Source of the DNA: Methanomicrobiales archaeon
Lineage (GTDB): Archaea; Halobacteriota; Methanomicrobia; Methanomicrobiales; Methanospirillaceae
NCBI GenBank assembly: GCA_026394715.1
Contig: JAPKXR010000189.1
Coordinates: 1 to 38,700 of the forward strand
Reading direction: 5' to 3'
DNA: 38,700 bases
Shown here: piece after piece, positions 15,444-24,163 of the stretch
How positions within the stretch are numbered: position 1 is the first letter of the stretch
How the letters are laid out: every line of letters starts with the position of its first letter
Position numbers and translations under genes: made by a program
The notes under the pieces: generated by a model
The model's input: only the letters and a program-made list of their open reading frames with translations
What the model was told of the DNA's origin: nothing
Databases searched by the model: none

Positions 15444-16463
15444 TTACCCACGCAATTTCTGGCAGATCAAACCGGCACCAATACAGCCTATGACAAGAAT
15501 TACCCCGGGAGCGGGAATAGTCGTTGGCGTCGCAGGTGCAGGAGGCTGGGTGGGCTGAATGGCAGGCGGGGTTGTGGGTGGCGGCGGGGGGAGACTTGTT
15601 ACCACCTGTGTTGCGTCAGTGGTTGCAGGGATTGTTACCGGCAAGGTAACAGGGCTCCTCGTTGTAACGGTTACAGGCAGCAGGGACTGTACCGGAACCG
15701 CCGTTGTGGGTGTTGTGGGGGATAAAATAAGTGGGTTGACACTCTGGATCAACAGGTTGCCCTGGGGTTCAACAGGTGTTATTGTCTTACCAGGCATGTT
15801 ATAATTATCATTCATGCTGTTTGCATTGCATTCAGCCCAGACCGAATACGTCCCCGAGGAATAGGACCCGGTGTCCCAGATCGGTCCGGTAGAATACGGT
15901 GATGCCCCCACAGGGATATTCACAAGGCTGTTGCCTGAAACCGAGGTGTATTCCGTACCGTCGGGAGAACGAATCCGGATAGTAACCGGCGCACCCGCTA
16001 CATTGGGCCGGTTTGTCATCTGGTAGAGGTTCGATACGATACGAAACCCGATTGAATCCCCTTTTGGAACCCAGCGGGTAGTCCCCACCACCTGGAAGTC
16101 CAGGGTCTCATCGTAAATCTGGAGGCTCATGGAGGGTTCATCCACGTAAAATGCAAGTTTTCGCCCGGGAAAGGTATACCAGGGTCCTGTTTTCCCGATA
16201 AATGCTGACGGGGCGATATAATAACTCCCGGCATCGTCAACCAGGTAAGTCGTTGCCGGTGACCCCGCTTGCACGTTCGCATTCCCAAACCATGCAATTG
16301 TGGAACCGGTGGTAGCACCGGTTGAACGTATATCGAGCCCCTGCTCACCAATAAACGCCGTCCCACCAAGAGGAACGGTATTAATTGCCGCGGTAACAGG
16401 CATTGCCAGGAAAGAGATCGCAATAACAGACGCAATGAAACAGATTGTATACAGGTATTTCAT
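15444..16463 (-). CDS. DUF3821 cell-surface protein with Pro/Thr-rich stalk
   Basis: This is a predicted exported, membrane-anchored surface protein of 339 residues. A signal peptide (MKYLYTICFIASVIAISFLAMPVTA) is followed by a DUF3821 domain, beginning PLGGTAFIGEQGLDI, a family common in Methanomicrobiales envelope proteins. Two further stretches (FRIVSNLYQM..., SGTYSVWAECNANSMNDNY) belong to the same domain. From about residue 255 comes a Thr/Pro/Val-rich linker (TTPTTAVPVQS, LPPPPPTTPP), a likely O-glycosylated stalk. A final hydrophobic segment PGVILVIGCIGAGLI and a basic end (QKLRG) anchor it. ATG 16463 was chosen because GTGAG lies just upstream and the signal peptide begins there; the frame extends to 16538. 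Confidence 0.87.
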   Translation of the reverse strand: MKYLYTICFIASVIAISFLAMPVTAAINTVPLGGTAFIGEQGLDIRSTGATTGSTIAWFGNANVQAGSPATTYLVDDAGSYYIAPSAFIGKTGPWYTFPGRKLAFYVDEPSMSLQIYDETLDFQVVGTTRWVPKGDSIGFRIVSNLYQMTNRPNVAGAPVTIRIRSPDGTEYTSVSGNSLVNIPVGASPYSTGPIWDTGSYSSGTYSVWAECNANSMNDNYNMPGKTITPVEPQGNLLIQSVNPLILSPTTPTTAVPVQSLLPVTVTTRSPVTLPVTIPATTDATQVVTSLPPPPPTTPPAIQPTQPPAPATPTTIPAPGVILVIGCIGAGLICQKLRG

Positions 16464-16720
16464 GTTCTCACATCCAGGAAACTTCCAACAATTGGTACAC
16501 CTGGTACTGATTGGATCGTTCAGCAGGGAGATAAACATTCTTCTACCAGATAGATGAATGGACCTGTTATGGAAGCAGGCATCATGTGCATCAGCCCCAA
16601 AGAGGACGTCATTTAAAAAAAATACCGCAACGCAGGAGATTTTATTTTATGTGCGCTCTTTTTTCTTCCGGGACACAAAAGGACAATCAAAAAATTATTG
16701 TGGATTTGTGCGGGTTGCCA

Positions 16721-17920
16721 TCACCTGAAAAGAGAGGTAAAGGCGATCCACATATTGCTAAAACCCATGGTAATAATGACACCCGGATCAACATGGAGGA
16801 TCGGGATAATGAAAAATATGTACGCAAAAGTACCAATTGTGCTTCCCACATTTGCCATCGCCGCAACGATGACCACGCGGAATAACGGGATGCGCCACAT
16901 TTCAGTGAAACTCTCTGCCTCAAAGATCTTCTTGAAGTCTGAAGGGGCAGGTTTCCGGATCTTTGCTTCGACGATTGCACAGAACCAGCCCGCTGCAATG
17001 AGGGGATTTAACGCAGTAAACCAGGACACCGCGAACCCTGTCAGCGCAGAAAGCGGATGTCCTTTCGCAGCCAGGGTGAAAATTGCAGTAAGCGCACCAT
17101 GGATGACAACCCAGTAGATCAGGGCCATGATAAGGATATCCCACCCTACCCCGGAATATGCAATCGCCACGATAAACAGGACGAATACCAGGGTGACCCC
17201 GACGCCGAATATTGTTCCCCACGGGACAGGCTTGATATCCTTAACGAGTTCCTCCATGGACGGCAACGTTTCAGGTGCATCAAGGTATTTCTTCACACCA
17301 TCAACATGACCTGCACCGATAACCACAAGGACGCGTTCGTTATTCATCCGAAGCCGGTTAATCTGGTCTGCAAGGTACGCATCCCGCTCATCAATGAGAG
17401 CCCTGGCACCGTTCGGAGAGAATTTCCGGAACTCTGCCATCGCCATCTCCATGACGTCCTGTTTTTTAAGTTCCTCGACATCAATTTTCTCCTCGCTGGT
17501 GCTCATAACAGAAATGACCAGGATATAGACCATCCTGATCTTCTCAAGGAGTGATAATGCATGCCAGAAACGGCGGAGCGTGATACGCAGGTCCCGGTCG
17601 ATAAGCCCGATACCAATCCCCCTCGACTCAGCCACATTAATCGCCGCTTTCATCTCTGCGCCGGGCTCAACACCGACATCCAACCCGACCTTGCGCTGGA
17701 GGTAGGACAGGATCCACTGTACCAGGAGCTGGTTGAAGTTGCCGGATTCGATGACCTCCGAAACATTCGGGGCTGCGGCCTGTTTTTTTAATGCCGCGTA
17801 CCGGGGGGGATCAAGTTCCACGGCTATTACGTCCGGGTTAAACTCCTGGACTGCCTCCAATACCTCTTCAACGCTTTTCTGCGAGACGTGTGCAGTCCCG
17901 ACAATTCTTACTTCACTCAT
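16721..17920 (-). CDS. TraB/PrgY family membrane protein
   Basis: This 399-residue protein has an N-terminal TraB domain: VRIVGTAHVSQKSVEEV at 3-20, VIAVELDPPRYAAL, ERDAYLADQINRL and VLVVIGAGHVDGVKKYL near 210-225. These GTAH, ERD and GAGH motifs resemble the Tiki/TraB putative metalloprotease core. The C-terminal 160 residues hold about four to five membrane segments, separated by a basic loop (AKIRKPAPSDFKKIF), as in other archaeal PrgY-like proteins. ATG 17920 (MSEVRIVG) was chosen over upstream ATG 17992. Bacterial TraB/PrgY shuts down pheromone signalling; the archaeal role is unknown. It lies alone between the surface protein and guaA. Confidence 0.9.
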   Translation of the reverse strand: MSEVRIVGTAHVSQKSVEEVLEAVQEFNPDVIAVELDPPRYAALKKQAAAPNVSEVIESGNFNQLLVQWILSYLQRKVGLDVGVEPGAEMKAAINVAESRGIGIGLIDRDLRITLRRFWHALSLLEKIRMVYILVISVMSTSEEKIDVEELKKQDVMEMAMAEFRKFSPNGARALIDERDAYLADQINRLRMNNERVLVVIGAGHVDGVKKYLDAPETLPSMEELVKDIKPVPWGTIFGVGVTLVFVLFIVAIAYSGVGWDILIMALIYWVVIHGALTAIFTLAAKGHPLSALTGFAVSWFTALNPLIAAGWFCAIVEAKIRKPAPSDFKKIFEAESFTEMWRIPLFRVVIVAAMANVGSTIGTFAYIFFIIPILHVDPGVIITMGFSNMWIAFTSLFR

Positions 17921-18129
17921 GGATATGACCCTTGATTCCCTCACGTTTCGATTAACTCCCGGGCCCGCCAGATAGCAGCGGGTGTACCGCAAGTAATTTC
18001 CTGATCATATATCCCCTGATATTTCGACATTCTGCCAAGCAGGCGGATCTATTGCAATTCTGCAGGCATAGAGGCAGTAGTTGTTATACCGGGTTACCGT
18101 TCCTGAAATCATAATGACTGGCAGGATCC

Positions 18130-18693
18130 TTACCCGGACTGCCCGAGCGTTATCCGGTTGAAATTTTCATACACCAGGCTCCCGTTCTCGCTATGGCTCA
18201 CTTCGGGGTGCCACTGGAGACCGTATAGGTGCTTTCCGGGCAACGCCAGGGCCTCGTTGCTACAGACCGCTGATTTTGCGATCCTGGTGAACCCCGGCGG
18301 GACCGTGACGACTTCGTCAGCGTGGGATGCCCAGACCCGGATTTTTTCCGGGTACCCTGAAAGGATCCCGTCGTTTTCAATGATCTCGACATCTATCGCA
18401 CCATAACCACCGGAAGTACCGGGCTCAACCTTCCCGCCAAATGCAGCTGCGAGCACATGGAGGCCGAGGCAGATACCCAGAACGGGAAGGCCGAGTCTGC
18501 AGTATTCAGCACATTTTCCAGCCCTCTCAATCGTCGGGCCACCTCCAAGGACAATACCCCTGCAGGAACTGGCCACCTTCTCCGGAGGTATGGTGTTGCT
18601 GATCATCACCGAGTCAATATCGAGGTCACGAAGCATCCGCTGGATCAGGTGGTTAAACTGCCCAAAATTATTGACCACATAGATGGGGAGCAT
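18130..18693 (-). CDS. guaAA: GMP synthase glutaminase subunit A
   Basis: This class I glutamine amidotransferase supplies ammonia to the separate archaeal PP-ATPase subunit (GuaAB), which turns XMP into GMP. The protein has 187 residues, the usual size. The catalytic triad is visible: Cys 75 in GICLGLH, and His 162/Glu 164 in LQWHPEVSHSENG. GIVLGGGPTIE forms the oxyanion strand. The partner gene is not in the window. It stands 40 bases downstream of cobT on the same strand and may be cotranscribed with it. Confidence 0.95.
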   Translation of the reverse strand: MLPIYVVNNFGQFNHLIQRMLRDLDIDSVMISNTIPPEKVASSCRGIVLGGGPTIERAGKCAEYCRLGLPVLGICLGLHVLAAAFGGKVEPGTSGGYGAIDVEIIENDGILSGYPEKIRVWASHADEVVTVPPGFTRIAKSAVCSNEALALPGKHLYGLQWHPEVSHSENGSLVYENFNRITLGQSG

Positions 18694-18733
18694 TCGCGGG
18701 ATTAGCTTTGACGCCAGGGATTATAAGTCCTGT

Positions 18734-19744
18734 TCAATGGTACCTGCTCACGGTCGAAAAGATCTGGTGCCGGATACGTTCAGGGGTGAACCCCTGCAGG
18801 CTGGCAAGGAACATTGCACCCCCGGCACCCATACCTTCCTTCACTTCGCCAATACAGTACCGCGCGAGACCAGGGTGCCCGATGTCTCCAAAACCAGGAT
18901 CAACCGAGAAAATTTCCACCCCAATTGCCTGTCCTGTGGATGTAATATCTGCCTCCGGGTCATTCCGGACATAGCAGGTCATTGCAATACCAGGCACTTT
19001 TTTCCCCATTGCCTTTAATACCGCTGCAACGGCAAGCATCTGGGTCCCCCCCGCAAGGAGCACATTTCCTTTGCAGCCGCTGACTATTCCCGCCACAGCT
19101 GCCATCATGGGGTCCCCGGTGGTCCTGACAATCTCAAGGGGATATTCAGGGTTGAAATTCCCTGCACGTGCGTGCACAGCATCCCATATCCCCTCCTTGA
19201 TACAGACCGGGTTCTCAGCATAACTGCTGCTCACACGGGCCGGGTAGCCGAGTGCCCGTAACACGCAGAGCGCGGTCGTTGTCCCGCCGGGAACACACTC
19301 CCCAAGGACAAGGAGATCAGAGTACTGTGAAAGCAGCCGGCCTGCAGTCTCACCCTTCAAAAAAATATCGCTGGCCCCGGGCACGGCATCCGAGTACCGG
19401 GGGTCCTCGCCAGGGGAACCGTAGAGGTCAAGGCAGGGCACCGTGGGAGTATGCACAAGCCCGGCATTGACAAAAAGTGGGGTGATGTCCAGGAGTTCCA
19501 TCACCGCCCTCGTAATTGTTGCAGGCGTCGGGCAGCCGGTCGGAGTGTTTGGCCTGACCGGCATACTCGTAATGGCCCCGTTCGTGATCAGCTCGGCATC
19601 GAGCACCGGGGTGAGCAGGGTTTTTTTAGCCGTCGGCCCGGCACCGGAAACACCCGGGACGGTGGAAAGCCGGGTGTTTGCAAGGATACCGACAAAAAGA
19701 GGGTTATCCGCTTTTTTTAATCCGTGAGGTGTAACAAATACCAT
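18734..19744 (-). CDS. cobT: Archaeal nicotinate-nucleotide-dimethylbenzimidazole phosphoribosyltransferase-like protein (CobT, UPF0284)
   Basis: This 336-residue protein belongs to the archaeal CobT-like UPF0284 family, which is thought to activate the lower-ligand base for cobamide synthesis. Family marks include NPLFVGILANTRLSTVPGVSGAG, LITNGAITSMPV, TPTGCPTPATITRA, ECVPGGTTTALCVLRALGYPA, RTTGDPMMAAVAGI and LAGGTQMLAVAAVLKA. It begins at ATG 19744 and is divergent from the cobZ-cobS pair, 174 bases away. This neighbourhood strongly supports a role in cobamide nucleotide-loop assembly. No riboswitch is recognised in the shared upstream region. Confidence 0.92.
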   Translation of the reverse strand: MVFVTPHGLKKADNPLFVGILANTRLSTVPGVSGAGPTAKKTLLTPVLDAELITNGAITSMPVRPNTPTGCPTPATITRAVMELLDITPLFVNAGLVHTPTVPCLDLYGSPGEDPRYSDAVPGASDIFLKGETAGRLLSQYSDLLVLGECVPGGTTTALCVLRALGYPARVSSSYAENPVCIKEGIWDAVHARAGNFNPEYPLEIVRTTGDPMMAAVAGIVSGCKGNVLLAGGTQMLAVAAVLKAMGKKVPGIAMTCYVRNDPEADITSTGQAIGVEIFSVDPGFGDIGHPGLARYCIGEVKEGMGAGGAMFLASLQGFTPERIRHQIFSTVSRYH

Positions 19745-19918
19745 TTTTTATCATCACCGGCGGAACAGTTGAGCCCCGTCCCGTTTACCTTACCTATCAA
19801 TGGGTTTTTTAATCATCAAGCTATCCCGCGGGAGCTAAAAAAATCATCTGGTCCCGGAAAACAGTGGTTCCCCCGTACCAGGTAATCGCACCCTATAATT
19901 ACAGGCGGGAGAACTACT

Positions 19919-20368
19919 ATGGTAATGTTTGAAATTGAGCAGCGCCTGCTGAAGAAAGGAGTGACCACCGGGGCGATTGTTGACAGTGCGATGGAGTTGT
20001 ACGTAGGGCACGGGATGGAGGCAGCAGAGGCACGTGGCGTGCTGCACACCAAGATCGTGAAGAGCTTCAATGACCCAAATGTCTCTTCCCTGTTACTCGG
20101 TGCGATCCTTCTCGAAGACGAACTCTACTGGAAACGGGAGGACTCAGAGATAAAAGACGACCCGGTCTTTCTCCTCTCGGACGAGATTATCGGCATGGCC
20201 ATCGCCGAGTGTATCGGTGGTACCTATGCCCGTTTCGAATTCACCCGCTACGACCAGAAAAAGCCAGGTATCCTCGGAACGCTCGGGCCGTTCCTTGATG
20301 ATGCCGTGGCCGGACTGATCGCCGGGTGCACCTCGCGCCTCTATACAGAATGTTTTGAATGTGCCTGA
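19919..20368 (+). CDS. cobZ: Alpha-ribazole phosphatase CobZ
   Basis: CobZ is the archaeal enzyme that removes phosphate from alpha-ribazole-5'-phosphate or adenosylcobalamin phosphate in cobamide synthesis. The 149-residue protein has the PgpA-like helical fold signature (VGHGMEAAEARGVLHTKIVKSFNDPNVSSLLLGAILLEDELY and DEIIGMAIAECIGGTYARFEFTRYDQKKPGILGTLGPFLDDAVAGLIAG). The YDxxKPG with DDAVAG end is a mark of the family. ATG 19919 is preceded by GGGAG at 19907-19911, and a TATA-like CCTATAATTA lies at about 19892-19901. The gene overlaps cobS by 10 bases. Confidence 0.92.
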   Translation: MVMFEIEQRLLKKGVTTGAIVDSAMELYVGHGMEAAEARGVLHTKIVKSFNDPNVSSLLLGAILLEDELYWKREDSEIKDDPVFLLSDEIIGMAIAECIGGTYARFEFTRYDQKKPGILGTLGPFLDDAVAGLIAGCTSRLYTECFECA

Positions 20369-21075
20369 AATCGATCATCGCCCTGTTACAGTTCTGCACG
20401 ATCCTACCCCTCGGGAAACCGCAGGAGTTTGAAAATTTTGCAAAAAGGACCTGGCTGTACCCTGTTGCGGGCTACGTAACGGGAGCGTTCGCAGCACTTG
20501 TATCCTTCTGGATAACCAACCCTGCCATTGCCGCAGCGTTTGCCATTGGAGGCCTGCTCCTGATTACCGGCTGCAACCATTTTGACGGACTCCTCGACCT
20601 TGGGGACGGCCTGATGGCCCATGGAGGAAGGGAGAGACGTATCACCGCACTCACCGATCGGCAGATTGGGACAGGTGCATTTGCCCTCGCTATCTCGGTC
20701 GTCCTGGTCACCTGGGCAGGTCTGCAGGCGGCATATCCTATCATCTGGGTCCTGGTACTGTCAGAGGTGTGCGCCAAATTTTCGATGGTCCTCCTCACCG
20801 TGTCAGGTAAACCATTCCGCCAGGGCATCCACGCGTACCTCCATGAGCAGAGCCATCCACAATTTGTACTATACGCTGCCATTCTATGCCTCCCCCTTGC
20901 ATTGATACCAGTTCCACCCATGAAACTTGTTGCAGCCGCCGTACTCATGGTCATTGTGCCACTGGTCCTGCTTGCGGTCTCCGGCAGGGCATTTGGTGGT
21001 GTGAACGGTGACGTCGTCGGTGCCTCAAATGAAATCACCCGGGCGATGGTCATTATTGCGGTCGTGCTCATCTGA
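20359..21075 (+). CDS. cobS: Adenosylcobinamide-GDP ribazoletransferase (cobalamin synthase)
   Basis: CobS is the membrane enzyme that joins alpha-ribazole (or its phosphate) to adenosylcobinamide-GDP. The 238-residue protein has five or six membrane segments and the conserved acidic, metal-binding stretch NHFDGLLDLGDGLMAHGGRERRITALTDRQIGTGA (about 74-108, DxxDG type). A second motif, GRAFGGVNGDVVGASNEITRA, lies near the C-terminus. Its ATG overlaps the cobZ end by 10 bases, so translation is coupled. With cobT opposite, three of the late cobamide genes are together; the kinase/guanylyltransferase (CobY/CobU) is not in this window. Confidence 0.94.
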   Translation: MCLKSIIALLQFCTILPLGKPQEFENFAKRTWLYPVAGYVTGAFAALVSFWITNPAIAAAFAIGGLLLITGCNHFDGLLDLGDGLMAHGGRERRITALTDRQIGTGAFALAISVVLVTWAGLQAAYPIIWVLVLSEVCAKFSMVLLTVSGKPFRQGIHAYLHEQSHPQFVLYAAILCLPLALIPVPPMKLVAAAVLMVIVPLVLLAVSGRAFGGVNGDVVGASNEITRAMVIIAVVLI

Positions 21076-21141
21076 TCCCGGGAGAAAATCACCTGAACTA
21101 TCATAGAGTTTAAGAACGAGCCATTAGTAAAAGTGATCCAG

Positions 21142-22017
21142 ATGAAGCGTGATACCGAGATACATATGAAGGGCGGGGTGATTACCGAGCGAAATGCCGA
21201 CTTCTGTACCGTCAGGACAAGAATTCCGGCAGGGATTGTTACGCTGGAGCAGGTCCGGGGTATTGCTAAAATTATGAAACGGTATGGTAAAGACATGGTC
21301 CACCTTACCACCCGGCAGACGATCGAGATACCCCACGTAGACCCGAAAGTTCTCCCTAAACTGGCCGCAGACCTCGAAAAAAATGGCACACCAATCGGAT
21401 CCGAGCGGGACGAAGTGGTGAACATTGTTGCCTGCCCGGGCCTCGAACGCTGTGTTTTCGCAAATATTGATTCGGGTAATATAGCAAAAATGATTGATAA
21501 GCGCCTTTTCGGAAAGGAGATGCCGGTGAAAGTCCGTATTTCGATCTCCGGGTGCCCGAATGGCTGCACAAGCCCGATGCTGAATGAAATCGGGATCAGC
21601 GGCAGGGTTGACCCCCTGAGGACTCCGGGGCTTTGTACCGGCTGCGGTAGTTGTGTGATGTATTGCCGTGAGGAGGCCATCAGTATTAAGAACGGGATTT
21701 CGGTACTCAACGAAGACCTGTGCATCAGCTGCGGCACCTGTGTACGGTCCTGCCCGTTTGACCTCTTAAAATCCAGGGGAGTCCGTTACCTGATAACGGT
21801 CGGGGGGCGCAGAGGGCGGCACCCGCATATCGGTCGTGAACTGATCTCACTCTCTGATCCCGAAGAGGTGGCAATAGTAGTTGAAAAAGTGGTAACCTGG
21901 ATTTACCGGAAGGCATGGAGTGGCAGGCACCTCTATGAACAGATGGACGAACTCCAGTTTGAGCAGTTTAAAACCGAGATCACATCAAAGGTTACAGCTG
22001 CAAGAGATACGACCTGA
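21142..22017 (+). CDS. Small sulfite reductase-like siroheme/ferredoxin protein
   Basis: This 291-residue protein joins a nitrite/sulfite reductase half domain with an inserted two-cluster ferredoxin. The siroheme-[4Fe4S] motifs are CPGLERC (Cx5C) and CPNGC (Cx3C). Two ferredoxin motifs follow: CTGCGSCVMYC and CISCGTCVRSC. KGGVITERNADFCTVRTRIPAG is the usual start of the family. This matches the group of dissimilatory sulfite reductase-like proteins of methanogens, whose substrate is mostly unknown. ATG 21142 has the SD-like GTGATC at 21133-21138; GTG 21133 is the alternative. A TATA-like GAGTTTAAG lies near 21105. It could reduce sulfite, but the lone subunit and missing partners leave this open. 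Confidence 0.85.
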   Translation: MKRDTEIHMKGGVITERNADFCTVRTRIPAGIVTLEQVRGIAKIMKRYGKDMVHLTTRQTIEIPHVDPKVLPKLAADLEKNGTPIGSERDEVVNIVACPGLERCVFANIDSGNIAKMIDKRLFGKEMPVKVRISISGCPNGCTSPMLNEIGISGRVDPLRTPGLCTGCGSCVMYCREEAISIKNGISVLNEDLCISCGTCVRSCPFDLLKSRGVRYLITVGGRRGRHPHIGRELISLSDPEEVAIVVEKVVTWIYRKAWSGRHLYEQMDELQFEQFKTEITSKVTAARDTT

Positions 22018-22039
22018 TACGATAATCCCTAAAAAAAAA

Positions 22040-22339
22040 TCACCGGTACCGGCTCTGGTACCCGGCACCCACATCATCATCACATTCAATCGCATCTCCG
22101 TCCCGGACAAGCAGGTTAAACTGGAGTGCGGCATTCATCAGCCCTTCATCATCCGGGTTACCACGCTGGATTTTATTCCATACCAGTTCCTGGGGCGAAG
22201 GGTACACACGTGACCCCATGCGGACGCCCCGGCAGTGTTTACAGTATGCGCAGTAGCGGTACAAGGACAATACTCCCGTGCTACATTCAACGGTTATGTC
22301 GCTTTTTTTTTCTTCGCGGTGCATCGGTAATGTCTTCAT
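22040..22339 (-). CDS. Small Cys-containing hypothetical protein
   Basis: I do not recognise this 99-residue protein. It carries CAYCKHC (a CxxCxxC cluster, about 31-37), then an acidic C-terminal half (GDAIECDDDVGAG) containing Trp/Asn-rich WNKIQRGNPDDEGLMNAALQFNLL. The composition is protein-like and the frame is not a shadow of another gene. The CxxCxxC may bind zinc or an Fe-S cluster. It could begin at ATG 22339 (with GGGTAG upstream) or ATG 22324. It runs towards the siroheme gene, whose stop is about 20 bases away. Confidence 0.45.
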   Translation of the reverse strand: MKTLPMHREEKKSDITVECSTGVLSLYRYCAYCKHCRGVRMGSRVYPSPQELVWNKIQRGNPDDEGLMNAALQFNLLVRDGDAIECDDDVGAGYQSRYR

Positions 22340-22464
22340 AGCTACCCGGAAGATACATCATTTCGTGATATCACTCTACCGGTTTACTTGGAAATCCGGG
22401 GAATTGCCGCAATCTGGGCTTATCGAAATGATTAATATAGATGCGTTTCCAATAAGTAATACTC

Positions 22465-22475
22465 GCATAAATAGG
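22465..22475 (+). promoter_or_regulatory. TATA box of the EF-1A gene
   Basis: GCATAAATAGG lies 49 bases before ATG 22514, so transcription should start near 22495 with a leader of about 20 bases that contains GGAGG at 22503-22507. Confidence 0.5.
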
Positions 22476-22513
22476 CTGTAGAGAGGCAGTCGGATATTTA
22501 TCGGAGGATGGTT

Positions 22514-23797
22514 ATGGCAGCTGAGAAGCCTCACATGAATCTGGCAGTCATCGGACACATTGACCACGGGAAGTCTACCTGCGTGGGTCGCATGATGTTC
22601 GAGACTGGAGCTGTACCCGCGCATATTATCGAAGGGTACCGTAAAGAAGCCGAATCGAAAGGAAAGGCAACATTCGAATTTGCCTGGGTTATGGATAACT
22701 TAAAGGAAGAGAGGGAACGGGGTATCACCATAGATATCGCTCACAAGCGGTTCGATACGGCGAAGTTCTACTTTACCGTCGTGGACTGTCCAGGGCACAG
22801 GGACTTCGTCAAGAACATGATCACCGGTGCATCACAGGCCGATGCGGCAATTCTTGTTGTCGCAGCATCTGATGGTGTGATGGACCAGACAAAGGAGCAT
22901 GTTTTCCTTTCAAGGACGCTCGGTATCACCCAGCTCATTATCGCCATCAACAAGATGGATGCCCTTAAACCGCCTTACGACCAGAAGCGGTTTGAGGAGG
23001 TCAAGAAAGATCTCTCGGCACTCCTCTCGATGGTAGGATACAAGCCGGCGGAAATTCTCTTCATCCCCATCAGCGCTCTTGCCGGCACGAACCTCAAGGT
23101 AAAAAGCCCTGATACCCCATGGTATACGGGTCCGACGCTTCTCGAAGCACTTGACACACTAAAAGAACCGGAGAAACCTACCGACAAGCCATTCCGGCTT
23201 CCAATTCAGGACGTCTACAGTATCTCGGGTATCGGGACAGTCCCGGTTGGTCGTGTTGAGACAGGCATCATGAAGAAGGGAATGAAAGTCTCCTTCCAGC
23301 CCGCCAACAAGGACGGGGAAATCAAGTCTATTGAGATGCATCACGAAGAAATCCCACAGGCATTACCTGGCGACAACATCGGGTTCAACGTCCGAGGTCT
23401 TGGTAAGGGGGACATACGCCGTGGTGATGTGTGCGGCCCGGCCGAAGCACCACCAACAGTCGCTGACGAATTTACGGCTCAGATCGTCATCCTCCAGCAC
23501 CCAAGCGCAATCACCATCGGGTACACCCCTGTGTTCCACTGTCACACGACACAGACTGCCTGTACGTTCGTTGAGTTGAAACGGAAGCTTGACCCGCGTA
23601 CCGGCCAGACCAAGGAGGAGAACCCGACATTCCTGAAATCAGGAGATGCAGCAATTGTTCAGGTCAAACCCACAAAGCCAATGGTCATAGAGAACGTGAA
23701 GGACCTCCCGCAGCTCGGAAGGTTCGCCATCCGTGATATGGGACAGACAATTGCAGCAGGCATGTGCATTGCGGTTCAGCCCAAACAGATGAGATAA
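22514..23797 (+). CDS. tuf: Translation elongation factor 1-alpha
   Basis: EF-1A is the GTPase that brings aminoacyl-tRNA to the ribosome. The G1 box GHIDHGKST, effector region [23 protein letters not shown] (G3), NKMD (G4) and ISAL (G5) are all intact. Domains II and III follow as usual. The start is ATG 22514, six bases after GGAGG at 22503-22507; ATG 22508 would be too close to the site. Length is 427 residues. It is followed by rps10 after 27 bases, the standard archaeal EF-1A-S10 order, so the two form a translation operon. Confidence 0.98.
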   Translation: MAAEKPHMNLAVIGHIDHGKSTCVGRMMFETGAVPAHIIEGYRKEAESKGKATFEFAWVMDNLKEERERGITIDIAHKRFDTAKFYFTVVDCPGHRDFVKNMITGASQADAAILVVAASDGVMDQTKEHVFLSRTLGITQLIIAINKMDALKPPYDQKRFEEVKKDLSALLSMVGYKPAEILFIPISALAGTNLKVKSPDTPWYTGPTLLEALDTLKEPEKPTDKPFRLPIQDVYSISGIGTVPVGRVETGIMKKGMKVSFQPANKDGEIKSIEMHHEEIPQALPGDNIGFNVRGLGKGDIRRGDVCGPAEAPPTVADEFTAQIVILQHPSAITIGYTPVFHCHTTQTACTFVELKRKLDPRTGQTKEENPTFLKSGDAAIVQVKPTKPMVIENVKDLPQLGRFAIRDMGQTIAAGMCIAVQPKQMR

Positions 23798-23824
23798 TAT
23801 CAATACATTTTTTGGTGAAACGTT

Positions 23825-24133
23825 ATGCAAAAAGCCAGAATACGCCTTACAGGCACGGATTTCAAGAAAGTAGAGATGGTATGCAACCGCATCAAGGAGA
23901 TCGCGGAACGCACAGGTGTGAATCTGGCTGGTCCGATTCCCCTTCCGACGAAGAAACTGGTAGTCCCTATCAGGAAAAGCCCGGATGGAGAAGGGACCGC
24001 AACATGGGACCGCTGGCAGATGAGAGTCCATAAAAGACTGATCGATATGGATGCGGACGAACGTGCACTCCGCCAGTTGATGCGCACTCAGGTCCCGAAA
24101 GATATCGGCATTGAGATCGTTCTTGAGAGCTGA
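23825..24133 (+). CDS. rps10: 30S ribosomal protein S10
   Basis: This 102-residue protein is the archaeal/eukaryotic type S10 (uS10) of the small subunit head. It has the opening [19 protein letters not shown], then [52 protein letters not shown] and [18 protein letters not shown] lies a few bases upstream of its ATG. It follows tuf in the usual order, and a terminator-like hairpin with T8 begins only four bases after its stop. Confidence 0.98.
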   Translation: MQKARIRLTGTDFKKVEMVCNRIKEIAERTGVNLAGPIPLPTKKLVVPIRKSPDGEGTATWDRWQMRVHKRLIDMDADERALRQLMRTQVPKDIGIEIVLES

Positions 24134-24137
24134 GGGA

Positions 24138-24163
24138 CGGCGTGTCAGCCGCCGCTTTTTTTT
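24138..24163 (+). terminator. Hairpin plus T8 after rps10, straddling the next start codon
   Basis: CGGCG (24138-24142) pairs with CGCCG (24150-24154) with a 7-base loop, followed by C and T8 (24156-24163). It is a good intrinsic-type terminator for tuf-rps10. The GTG start of the next gene (24142-24144) is inside the stem, and the T run encodes its first Phe residues. Confidence 0.6.

Noticed and set aside
19745-19918. Possible cobalamin riboswitch between cobT and cobZ
   Set aside because: No B12-box-like sequence could be found and the gap is too short for a full element.
20472-21737. 421-codon minus-strand ORF
   Set aside because: It runs antisense through cobS and the siroheme gene, both with strong family motifs; its Ser/Thr/Arg-rich composition is that of a shadow frame.
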